Source: Planctomycetaceae bacterium
GTDB lineage: Bacteria > Planctomycetota > Planctomycetia > Pirellulales > PALSA-1355
Direction: 5' to 3'
Length of the DNA stretch: 64,000 nt
Assembly: GCA_003153375.1 (NCBI GenBank)
Contig: PLYM01000202.1
Coordinates: 98,634-162,633 of the forward strand
The notes below the pieces were generated by a model. That model worked only from the letters and a program-made list of their open reading frames with translations, searched no databases and was not told the DNA's origin. The first letter of the stretch is position 1, and the number at the start of each line of letters is the position of its first letter. Positions 10,150-17,865 of this stretch are shown here, one piece after another. A program made the translations under genes and the position numbers.

Positions 10150-11550
10150 TTAGTGCGCTGCCAACGCCAATTCGCCTTCGGGCTCCCAAACCCGCAATGG
10201 CCGCGGCGCGTCGGCCGCAGCCAGCCAGGGGGTGAGACTGAACACTGCGCCGGCCAGAAAAAACAAAATCATGTTGACCATGGGAATGATCGACATGTCC
10301 TGGAACATCGCGTTGGGCAGATAGACGCCCTCGCAGGCCAGGAACAGCAGACCCATCTGCCGCACCCAATCGGGCGCCCGGGGGCTGGTCCAAAGCTGCC
10401 AGGCGATCCGCGTCCACGAGAACATCAATGCCGTGAACAGTCCCATGCCGATCAAGCCGGTTTCCGTGAGCAGCGACAGCCAGACGTTGTGCTGCCGATA
10501 GGGCCGCGCCTTTTCCAGCGGCAGGTCGCTGGTGCGATCGTCCAGATAGGCCGGGCTCTCTTCGATGTACTGTCCATAGCCGCAGCCCAGCAGCGGCCGA
10601 TCCAAAAACATGTTCCAGGCAACCACCAACAGAATGGGCCGCAGCCTGGCCGACTCGGCGGTGTCTTCCACGCTGACATACTTGTCGCGCTTGAAGGCCA
10701 CGAGGTGTTCCCAGCCGCCCGCCACGATCGCCAGCGAGACCAGCATCGCGCCGCCGACGACCGGCAACCGCCAGCCGCGCGGAGTCGTTAGCGCCACCAC
10801 GACCAGCAGGCCCAAACCCGCGCCCAGCCAGGCGCTGCGAGTGAATGTGCTGTAGACGCCATAGGCAAAGACAGGCAGGCTCGCCAGCAATAGCAGCTTG
10901 CCGCGGCGACGCAACTGGGGCCACCACATCAAGGCAGCGCACATGCCCAGGCCCAACACCATGCCGTTGGCTGCAGGATTCAAAAACGGTCCGCGGCCCC
11001 GGCCCAAAAACTCAGAATACTCCGGCGAGGCAATGTACTTGGGATAAACGAGCGACCAGACTTGGTGCGTCTCGGCCATGGCCGTGATGCTCAAGTAGAC
11101 GGCGAACAAGCCCAGCGACGCAAACAGGCAGCCGGCGCCCTGGGCGGTCCACCGCGTCTGCCGCATCACCCAATACATCGCGGCCGGCAGGAAATAGAAG
11201 AAGATCAACTGCGACGCCGGCAGCCAATTGCGATAGCGATAGTCGTGCGTCAGCGTGCTCACGGTCAACACGATCAGAAACGCCACCAGCAGATAATCCG
11301 TCTTGGTCGCCGGCTTGGGATCGGTCAGTCCCCAGCGACGATAGACGACGCACTGCGCCAGGAGCACCACCAGCAACATCCGATCGAGTGTCAGCGGCAC
11401 GGGCCCCGCCGGCAGGTTAAAAAACGGATGCCCCAGGCAACTGCCCGCCAACAACACCAGCAGCGCCGTCGCCACCAATCCGCCGCGCACACAAATCACG
11501 GTGGCCCAGCACAGCCCTGCCAACGCGCCGATCGCCAGCAAGAATTCCAC
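10150..11550 (-). CDS. O-antigen ligase/polymerase family (Wzy_C) membrane protein
   Basis: A 466-residue polytopic membrane protein with about 11-12 hydrophobic segments. The Wzy_C domain has YSTFTRSAWLGAGLGLL near residue 238 and RQHNVWLSLLTETGLIGMGL near 355; R and H in these places are typical of O-antigen ligases and polymerases. A large periplasmic loop lies between them (EHLVAFKRDKYVSVEDTAES). It would join or polymerise lipid-linked polysaccharide on the periplasmic side. The start codon is GTG at 11550 after a GAGA-like site. It is followed by an acyltransferase-3 gene that may decorate the same glycan. Ligase versus polymerase cannot be decided here. Confidence 0.83.
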   Translation of the reverse strand: MEFLLAIGALAGLCWATVICVRGGLVATALLVLLAGSCLGHPFFNLPAGPVPLTLDRMLLVVLLAQCVVYRRWGLTDPKPATKTDYLLVAFLIVLTVSTLTHDYRYRNWLPASQLIFFYFLPAAMYWVMRQTRWTAQGAGCLFASLGLFAVYLSITAMAETHQVWSLVYPKYIASPEYSEFLGRGRGPFLNPAANGMVLGLGMCAALMWWPQLRRRGKLLLLASLPVFAYGVYSTFTRSAWLGAGLGLLVVVALTTPRGWRLPVVGGAMLVSLAIVAGGWEHLVAFKRDKYVSVEDTAESARLRPILLVVAWNMFLDRPLLGCGYGQYIEESPAYLDDRTSDLPLEKARPYRQHNVWLSLLTETGLIGMGLFTALMFSWTRIAWQLWTSPRAPDWVRQMGLLFLACEGVYLPNAMFQDMSIIPMVNMILFFLAGAVFSLTPWLAAADAPRPLRVWEPEGELALAAH

Positions 11551-11651
11551 GGGCTTGATCTCTCGGAAGGCGGGGCTTGTTATGGGGTGGGAGTCGACGA
11601 GCGCACGCAGCGGCGTTCACTGCAAACATAGGCCACCGGGCCGCTTAGTGG

Positions 11652-11732
11652 GTGCCACTGCTGACTTGTCCAGCAGTGCGCGTGGCATCCTGCTGTGGCG
11701 TCTATCACTGCTGGACAAGCCAGCAGCGGCAC
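11652..11732. repeat. Intergenic inverted repeat, 27-base arms
   Basis: Arms at 11652-11678 and 11706-11732 are complementary with two mismatches (left arm GTGCCACTGCTGACTTGTCC...; core CTTGTCCAGCAGTG). The spacer is 27 bases. It sits in the 306-base gap between the divergently transcribed ligase-like and lactonase genes (11551-11856), which otherwise holds no gene I can support. The form fits a REP-like or miniature mobile palindrome; similar CCAGCAGTG-type palindromes are, to my recollection, scattered in Pirellulales genomes. There is no poly-T tract, so it is not a standard terminator. Confidence 0.75.
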
Positions 11733-11856
11733 ACAGGATGGTAGCGCCGACTTTGACGATTATCCGGCATTCGGCCCAGCAACTTGCGGTGGAGCGCAGC
11801 CGGGCACACAATATCGTCGCATCTGGCTAGCACCCTGAACCGTCGTGAGGCGATCC

Positions 11857-12882
11857 ATGAAATTAAAGCGGCTCTTGATTGTTTTGCTCGCGATGGCGGT
11901 TGGAGCTGACGCAGGCGCGGCCGAACCAGCGGTGATCGGCAACTTTCGTCCGACGGCGCAGGACAAGATCGTTCCCGCCGACGCCAAGATCGAGATGCTG
12001 TGGAACGAGGGCGAGTTCACTGAAGGCCCGGTGGCCGCGGCCGATGGCGCGATCCTGTTTTCCGACATCGGCAATCGCATCCTGCGGTTCGATCCGCGCA
12101 CCGACAAGACCACGGTGTTTCGTTCGCCGAGCGGAAAGTCCAACGGGCTCAAGTTCGACCCGCAGGGCAACCTCGTGGCTTGCGAAGGCGCGGCGCCGGG
12201 GGGCAATCGACGCATCTCGATCACCGACAGCAAGGGCAACACGCGCACGCTGGCCGATCGCTTTGAAGGCCACCGCTTCAACAGCCCTAACGATCTGGCG
12301 ATCAATGGCGGTGGCAGTATCTATTTCACCGACCCTCGCTACGTCGGCGACGAGCCGCGCGAGTTGGATTTCGAAGGCGTGTTTCTCGTCGAGCCCGACG
12401 GCTCGGTGCGCGTGGCCACGCGCGACGTGCAAAAGCCCAACGGCATCATCGTCACGCCCGACGAAGGGACCGTGTATGTCGCCGATAACAACAACAAGTC
12501 CGACGGCAACCATCACCTGCTAGCCTTCACCGTGCAAAACGACGGCACCCTGGGCCAGAAGCGGTTACTCTTCGATTTCGGTTCCGGCCATCGCGGCATC
12601 GACGGCATGACGCTCGACACCAAGGGCAACATCTATGCCACGGCCGGCGGCGGCGCCGAGGGGGGCATCTATGTCTTCGGCCCCCGCGGCGAAAACCTGG
12701 CCTTCATCGCCACGCCGGGCGATCCGAGCAATTGCGTCTTCGGCATCGGCTCGGAAGCGTCGACCCTCTACATCACCGCCGCGGGCCCAAAAACCGCCGA
12801 GGCCGAGAAACCGCGCTACGCGCTCTATCGCATCCGCCTCAAGACGCCCGGCTATCACGTCTTTCCGCCGACAGGCAAGTAA
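11857..12882 (+). CDS. SMP-30/gluconolactonase-family protein, secreted
   Basis: A six-bladed beta-propeller hydrolase of 341 residues. An N-terminal signal peptide (LKRLLIVLLAMAVGADAGAA) directs it to the periplasm. Metal-ligand positions of the family are visible: E in NEGEFTEGPVAAADG, N in FNSPNDLAINGGG, and D in GIDGMTLDTKGNIYAT, with NGIIVTPDEGTVYVADN in between. Members open sugar lactones such as gluconolactone. The ATG at 11857 with GTGAGG upstream is chosen because it begins the signal peptide. It converges with a sulfatase gene nine bases away, in a sugar-related neighbourhood. The exact lactone is unknown. Confidence 0.88.
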   Translation: MKLKRLLIVLLAMAVGADAGAAEPAVIGNFRPTAQDKIVPADAKIEMLWNEGEFTEGPVAAADGAILFSDIGNRILRFDPRTDKTTVFRSPSGKSNGLKFDPQGNLVACEGAAPGGNRRISITDSKGNTRTLADRFEGHRFNSPNDLAINGGGSIYFTDPRYVGDEPRELDFEGVFLVEPDGSVRVATRDVQKPNGIIVTPDEGTVYVADNNNKSDGNHHLLAFTVQNDGTLGQKRLLFDFGSGHRGIDGMTLDTKGNIYATAGGGAEGGIYVFGPRGENLAFIATPGDPSNCVFGIGSEASTLYITAAGPKTAEAEKPRYALYRIRLKTPGYHVFPPTGK

Positions 12883-12890
12883 CGCCTGGC

Positions 12891-14744
12891 TCATTTCGCG
12901 TCGCTGGGCATCAACCGCACCTGGCGCAAATCCATCACGGCCGCGCCGGGCTTGCTGCGCGGCTTGACGCTGAGCGTATGCCGCCCGGCCTGCGCCAGTT
13001 TGACCGTGCCGATCCGGCGAGCGATGAAATCCTGAAAGCCGCCGGTCTCCTGCACCCTCGCGGTCGCGGTCTGGTCGCCGATGCTGAACTCGACCTGGCT
13101 GCCGCCGCTGCCGGGACCGCAGCCTTGCAGGATCTCGATCTCAAACGTGCCCGGCCGGCTGACGTCGAAATCCCAGCTCGCCCAATCGTCCTGGCGAACC
13201 CAAAAGCCGAGCGTGTTCTTGTGCGGCAGCGGTTCGTAGCGCAGCATCACGCCGTGAACGTCGGCCGTGCGGGCCGGCAATGTGATCGTGCCGTTGTCGT
13301 CCTGGGCGTCCGGTCGAAAATCGGGATTCACCGCCGGCATGTGGGCATCGACCGCTTTCCGCCAGGCGGCCAGCTTCGCGGCCAATTCCTCGGCCCGCTG
13401 GGGCTCGCGATCGATGAGGTTCGTGCTCTCGCCCGTATCTCGGGTGATGTTGTACAACTCGCGGCGGCCTTGTTCGTAAAACTCGATGAGCTTGAAATCG
13501 CCTTGGCGAATCGCTCCGCCGGGCTTGCCGCCTTGGGGCGAATAGTGCGGATAGTGCCAATAGAGCGCATCGCGCTGGAACGCGCCCGGCAGCTGCAAGA
13601 GGGGCACCACGCTGACGCCGTCGACCTTTTGCGTGAGCGGAAGCTCGCAGATTTCGGCCAGGGTCGGCAGCAGATCGACGCTGCTGACCGGCGTGGCGCA
13701 CGTCGACCCCGATACGATGGTGCTCGGCCAGCGCACCAAGAGCGGGATGCGAATACCCCCTTCGTACAACCAGCCTTTTCCTTCGCGCAGCGGGCCGTTG
13801 TACGTGGCCGGCGTGTTGGGGCTCTCGGCCGTGGCCAATCCGCCGTTGTCGGAGCTGAAAACGACGATTGTGTTGTCCGCCAATCCCAGCTTGTCGAGCT
13901 GCGCGAGCACCCGGCCCACACTTTCGTCCAAGTTTTCGATCATCGCCGCATAGATCGGATTGCGCTGCAAGCCCGAGGGCTTCTCGGCCGAGGTGTATTT
14001 GGCCACCAGATCGGGCTTGCCCATGATCGGCGTGTGGACGGCGTAGTGCGGCAGATACAGGAAGAACGGCTGCTCGCGATGCGCGGCGATGAATCGTTCG
14101 GCCTCGCTCGTCAGTCGATCGGCCAGATACTCGCCCGGCGGCGCCTCTTCGAGCCCCGGCAGTTTGCGCCCCTCGAGCAGGTAGGGCGCGAAATGGCTCG
14201 ACACCGAGCCGGCGGCGATGCCCCCTTTCGCCACATCAAATCCTTGCCGCGTCGGCTCAAACCGCTCGCCGCCGAGATGCCACTTGCCAATCGCGGCCGT
14301 GGCATAGCCGGCCGAACGGAGCATCTCGGCCACGGTCGTCTGCTCGAGCGGCAACTGCTGCAAGAATTCGAGCCGCAACATTTTGTGCTCGGGCGAGCTC
14401 TTCTGACCGGGGATGTAGTCGGTCAGGTGCAGCCGCGCCGGATACTGCCCCGTCAACAGCGCGGCGCGCGTCGGCGAACAGACCGGGCAGGCCGCATAAG
14501 CTTGCGTGAATCGCATGCCCTCGGCGGCCAGCTTGTCGAGGTTCGGCGTGCGATAGAACTTGCTGCCATAGCACCCCAAGTCGGCCCAGCCCAGGTCGTC
14601 GATCAGGATCACGACGATATTCGGTCGCGTCGCCGTCGCGGCGGCGTCGACCTGCCCAACGACACCGAACACGATCAGCAAGCCGGCACTTGCCCCGGCC
14701 GCCAGCATGACAATTCGTCGAGATTCTCGTTGCGCAAAGTCCAT
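12891..14744 (-). CDS. Secreted sulfatase (formylglycine type)
   Basis: A type I sulfatase of 617 residues with an N-terminal signal peptide (IVMLAAGASAGLLIVFGVVG). Metal-binding Asp residues are in VVILIDDLGWADLGCYG near residue 50. The Cys that becomes formylglycine lies in CSPTRAALLTGQYPAR near 88, a full CxPxR match, so it should be active once matured. Further family residues are in KWHLGG and FFLYLPHYAVHTP. About 120 extra C-terminal residues form a beta-rich module (DDWASWDFDVSRPGTFEIEI) that may bind carbohydrate. The ATG at 14744 has AGGTG eight bases upstream. It would desulfate polysaccharides. The maturation enzyme is not in this window. Confidence 0.92.
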   Translation of the reverse strand: MDFAQRESRRIVMLAAGASAGLLIVFGVVGQVDAAATATRPNIVVILIDDLGWADLGCYGSKFYRTPNLDKLAAEGMRFTQAYAACPVCSPTRAALLTGQYPARLHLTDYIPGQKSSPEHKMLRLEFLQQLPLEQTTVAEMLRSAGYATAAIGKWHLGGERFEPTRQGFDVAKGGIAAGSVSSHFAPYLLEGRKLPGLEEAPPGEYLADRLTSEAERFIAAHREQPFFLYLPHYAVHTPIMGKPDLVAKYTSAEKPSGLQRNPIYAAMIENLDESVGRVLAQLDKLGLADNTIVVFSSDNGGLATAESPNTPATYNGPLREGKGWLYEGGIRIPLLVRWPSTIVSGSTCATPVSSVDLLPTLAEICELPLTQKVDGVSVVPLLQLPGAFQRDALYWHYPHYSPQGGKPGGAIRQGDFKLIEFYEQGRRELYNITRDTGESTNLIDREPQRAEELAAKLAAWRKAVDAHMPAVNPDFRPDAQDDNGTITLPARTADVHGVMLRYEPLPHKNTLGFWVRQDDWASWDFDVSRPGTFEIEILQGCGPGSGGSQVEFSIGDQTATARVQETGGFQDFIARRIGTVKLAQAGRHTLSVKPRSKPGAAVMDLRQVRLMPSDAK

Positions 14745-14918
14745 GACTGGCACCTGTGTTCGCGAACAAAACGGCCCGCTGACAGCGTCAGTCTAACCCA
14801 AGCTCCACGGAGTTTGCAGCGAATATTTTCTCCCTCGCAGATGTCGCACCGTCACTCCGTTCCCGCGGAATCTGCTAGATTGACAGAGCACGGAGGTCGG
14901 AACTTGGGAGGCACCAAT

Positions 14919-16607
14919 ATGGCTGGCTGGCGCGCGACCGACTTGCCGCACCCATCGTGGCGACTGAGCTATTGGGCAGCCGCGATTCTTCTGATCGCCT
15001 GCCCACTGTCGCTGCTCGCCGAAGAAGCGGCTGCCCCTTCCCCCGCAAAGCCGCTCGGTCCGCTGGTACGCGATCAGGCTGCCATTCCCTCCGATACGAC
15101 GCTGGCAATTTTCGTGCGCCCTGCCGAACTGGCCCAAGCCAAGATCGCCCAACCCATCGTGGCCGCGTTTGAGCAGGTGCTCGAGCCGGCCGCCTTGGGC
15201 CTGAAAGTCAGCGAACTGGAGCAAGTCAAAATCGTCGTGGTCGGCGGGTTCAATGAACCCGGCAACGACACGATCAGCCTCTACATCCTCCTGCGCAGCC
15301 GCCAGCCGCACGACTGGAAGAAAGTTTGCGCCAAACTGCTCGACGCCAACGAGCAAGCCGAGATGGATGGACACGCGTATTTCAAGGCGCCCAACGCCGA
15401 CGACGGTCTCACCAATTTCTGGTGTCCCGACGCCCGCACCGTCATCCTGGGCACTCCCTCGGGCATCGCGCTGACCTTCACCACGCCCGATCCCAACGAT
15501 CGACCCGCCTGGGCCGATCGCTGGAAGCTCGCGGTCGAAAGCCCGTTGGCCGTGATGATGGGCATGCAATTCTTCAAGGCCTTCGACTCGATCACGATCA
15601 CGGGCGATTTCGAACAGCGGCTCGAAGACGAGTACGCCGCGTTGACTGACGATGGTGAGTATGCCGTGGCTCAAGGCGACGTCACCGAACATGGCTTTGC
15701 CCTCACGGCCGACGCCGTCTGCCGTTCGGCCGAAGGAGCCAAGCGCGTCGCGGCCGCGTTGCAAAAACTGCTCGACCAGTTCGTCGGTCGCATCGCCCCG
15801 CCTCGAGCGCTCGACGAACCCGCGGACGACCATGGACTGAGCGAACAAATGCCCAAGCTGGTCGAGGCCACCACGATCTCCCACCAAGGGTCGCTAGTCC
15901 ACGTCGAATCGATGCTCTCGGGTGAGCTGCTGGCCGTCATCGGCGAGTCGATCGAAGCGGCCGTGGCCACCGGCGCGCAGCAGCGCGCGACCCAAAAGAA
16001 AATGGAGCAACTGGCCGCCGCGCTCAACAAGTATCACGAGGCCCACGGCCATTATCCGGCGCCGTCGATCATGGGGACCGACGGCCGCACGCCGCACAGT
16101 TGGCGCGTCTCGATCCTGCCTTATCTCGAAGGGGGCGCCGAGCTGTCGGGCCGCTATCGCATGGACGAGCCCTGGGATAGCGATCACAACCGGCAAGTCA
16201 TGCTCGATGGGGCCAGCCTGTTTGCCGTGCCCTCGGAGACGGCCGATGACGATCCGCCCACCTGCGGATACTTTCTCATCGTCGGCAAGGGCACGCTGTT
16301 CGACGGCGACAGCGAGGCCACGCGCGCCAGCGTCACCGATCCGGCCGCCGCGACGATCCTGCTGGTCGAAGCTCGCCGGCCGACGCCCTGGAGCAAGCCC
16401 GAGGATATCGAGTACGACCCCCAATCTCCGCTCCCCACCCTGGGCGGAAATTTCCCCTCGCAGTTTGCCGCGGCGTTTGTCGATGGCACCGTGCGGATGC
16501 TGCCCGCCGAAGGCGATGAAGCCGAGCTGCGGGCCATGTTCTCCAAAGCCGCCGGCGACGGAGCCGCTCAGCCGGCCGCCGCCGAAGCCGTTCCGGACGC
16601 GGAGTAG
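14919..16607 (+). CDS. Secreted protein with C-terminal DUF1559 domain
   Basis: A protein of 562 residues. A signal peptide (LSYWAAAILLIACPLSLLAE) is followed by an N-terminal alpha/beta region of about 330 residues of unknown function (SDTTLAIFVRPAELAQAKIA). A DUF1559 domain occupies about 365-540 (QLAAALNKYHEAHGHYPAP, LPYLEGGAEL, TILLVEARRPTPWSKPEDIE, AAFVDGTVRMLP). DUF1559 is a planctomycete-expanded, pilin-related extracellular domain. Most members carry a type IV prepilin leader, and this one has a normal signal peptide instead. GGGAGG precedes the ATG at 14919. The same frame stays open another 2.2 kb upstream, antisense to the sulfatase, and that part is a shadow. Confidence 0.82.
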   Translation: MAGWRATDLPHPSWRLSYWAAAILLIACPLSLLAEEAAAPSPAKPLGPLVRDQAAIPSDTTLAIFVRPAELAQAKIAQPIVAAFEQVLEPAALGLKVSELEQVKIVVVGGFNEPGNDTISLYILLRSRQPHDWKKVCAKLLDANEQAEMDGHAYFKAPNADDGLTNFWCPDARTVILGTPSGIALTFTTPDPNDRPAWADRWKLAVESPLAVMMGMQFFKAFDSITITGDFEQRLEDEYAALTDDGEYAVAQGDVTEHGFALTADAVCRSAEGAKRVAAALQKLLDQFVGRIAPPRALDEPADDHGLSEQMPKLVEATTISHQGSLVHVESMLSGELLAVIGESIEAAVATGAQQRATQKKMEQLAAALNKYHEAHGHYPAPSIMGTDGRTPHSWRVSILPYLEGGAELSGRYRMDEPWDSDHNRQVMLDGASLFAVPSETADDDPPTCGYFLIVGKGTLFDGDSEATRASVTDPAAATILLVEARRPTPWSKPEDIEYDPQSPLPTLGGNFPSQFAAAFVDGTVRMLPAEGDEAELRAMFSKAAGDGAAQPAAAEAVPDAE

Positions 16608-16642
16608 ACGCTCTCGGCGATCGAGCCTTAGGACGGCAAGGC

Positions 16643-17734
16643 TCAGGCCGACAGATGCGGAATGTGGTGCCGCGTCAGTGTCGAGCGGTCACCAATCCAC
16701 TGCGTGGGCGGACTGGCGAAAAATGTCGCCAGCATGTTCAGCCGCGCGGCATAGACGCTGCGCCGATCGGCAAAAGCCAGCCACGATGCCTCGCTGCAAT
16801 CGGTCGCGAAGCCGGCGTCGTTCAATCGCTGGCAGGCGGTTTCGAACTCCGACCGCTCGATGCCCGGTTGTCCGCGCTGGGCCTCAAACACGACCCGCGG
16901 CATGCGCAACTGCGTCAGATCGATCAGCGCATGGCAGCCGACCGAGTACATCATCGCGGCGGCGGCCCTGGCCTGACGCATGGGTCCCTGATCGCCGGCT
17001 GGCTCGCGCACGCTGGCGGTGCCCAGCAGCGTGGCCGCATCGAGCACCGCCCCCAGGGCACTGACCCACGATTGGCCGTCGTGAGACGAGCGGAAGAACG
17101 GCAGCAGCGGAAAGGCCAGGTGGCTGTCGAGCATTTCGGCGGTCCAGATTTCGTAGCGGGCGAACAGCGGCGCTAACTCGTCGAGGACGTCATGCCGGGC
17201 AAAGGTTTCCAACAGCATCACGCCCGACGGCGGCACGCCAGCCCGCGCATCGAGCAGCAGCACCAGCACCTCGCGACGTGCGAATGACGCGTACAAATTG
17301 AACACCAGCGAGATCACCAGTGCCACCACGGCCAGTCCCGAGGCTCCGGCCACGAGCGCCACGATGCGGGCCGATGGCCCCACCGGAATGACGTCGGCAA
17401 AACCGAGGGTGAACAGCGACGTGCCGGCCAGGTAGAAAGACGTCTGATAGCCGATCGAGCGGGGCGCAATTTGCTCTTCCAAGGCGTGCAACATCAGGCC
17501 GAAGCCGAAGATCAGCGCCAAGACCCAAGTCACGAGCAGCACCACGATGGTCATGGGCGCGAACGTGGCCAAAAAGTCCTCGCGCCGCCAGGCCGGTTGC
17601 AGCCGCAGCCCAATCCGCCGCCAGACCGGCCAGGCGAGAATCGTCACCAATGGGGCCATGCGAAAGCGGCGGCCGGTCTTGCGCGGCACGACCACCGTCT
17701 CGAAGACGTCATACAAGACAATCGCAACCAGCAC
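16643..17734 (-). CDS. Two-TM ion-channel family protein (pore loop)
   Basis: An Ion_trans_2-like membrane protein of 363 residues as framed. TM1 is cut by the start (MLVAIVLYDVFETVVVPR). The pore segment is AGTSLFTLGFADVIPVGPSA near residue 110, where the filter reads TLGFAD instead of TVGYGD. A further TM follows (VALVAGASGLAVVALVISLV) and then a cytosolic domain of about 200 residues. Homologues begin about 15 residues earlier. The frame does read upstream as ERAIFVFELLCGIV but has no ATG/GTG/TTG, while an ATG at 17780 is one base out of frame. A non-canonical start or a one-base indel is likely. Ion selectivity is uncertain because of the altered filter. Confidence 0.78.
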   Translation of the reverse strand: MLVAIVLYDVFETVVVPRKTGRRFRMAPLVTILAWPVWRRIGLRLQPAWRREDFLATFAPMTIVVLLVTWVLALIFGFGLMLHALEEQIAPRSIGYQTSFYLAGTSLFTLGFADVIPVGPSARIVALVAGASGLAVVALVISLVFNLYASFARREVLVLLLDARAGVPPSGVMLLETFARHDVLDELAPLFARYEIWTAEMLDSHLAFPLLPFFRSSHDGQSWVSALGAVLDAATLLGTASVREPAGDQGPMRQARAAAAMMYSVGCHALIDLTQLRMPRVVFEAQRGQPGIERSEFETACQRLNDAGFATDCSEASWLAFADRRSVYAARLNMLATFFASPPTQWIGDRSTLTRHHIPHLSA

Positions 17735-17865
17735 GATCCCGCACAGCAGCTCGAAGACGAAAATGGCGCGTTCTCCTCATGGAAGTCCCCACCGAGCCGC
17801 GCTCGGCAACGCCGCCGTTTTACCACGAATGGGCCGGGACGTGCAGCCGCCCGGTCAAGCCCGCG

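Noticed and set aside
12732..14918. A 1291-codon frame whose first 2.2 kb run antisense to the sulfatase
   Set aside because: Only the part from 14919 has a ribosome site, signal peptide and family similarity. The rest is an Arg/Gly/Ala-rich shadow produced by GC-rich codon usage on the other strand.
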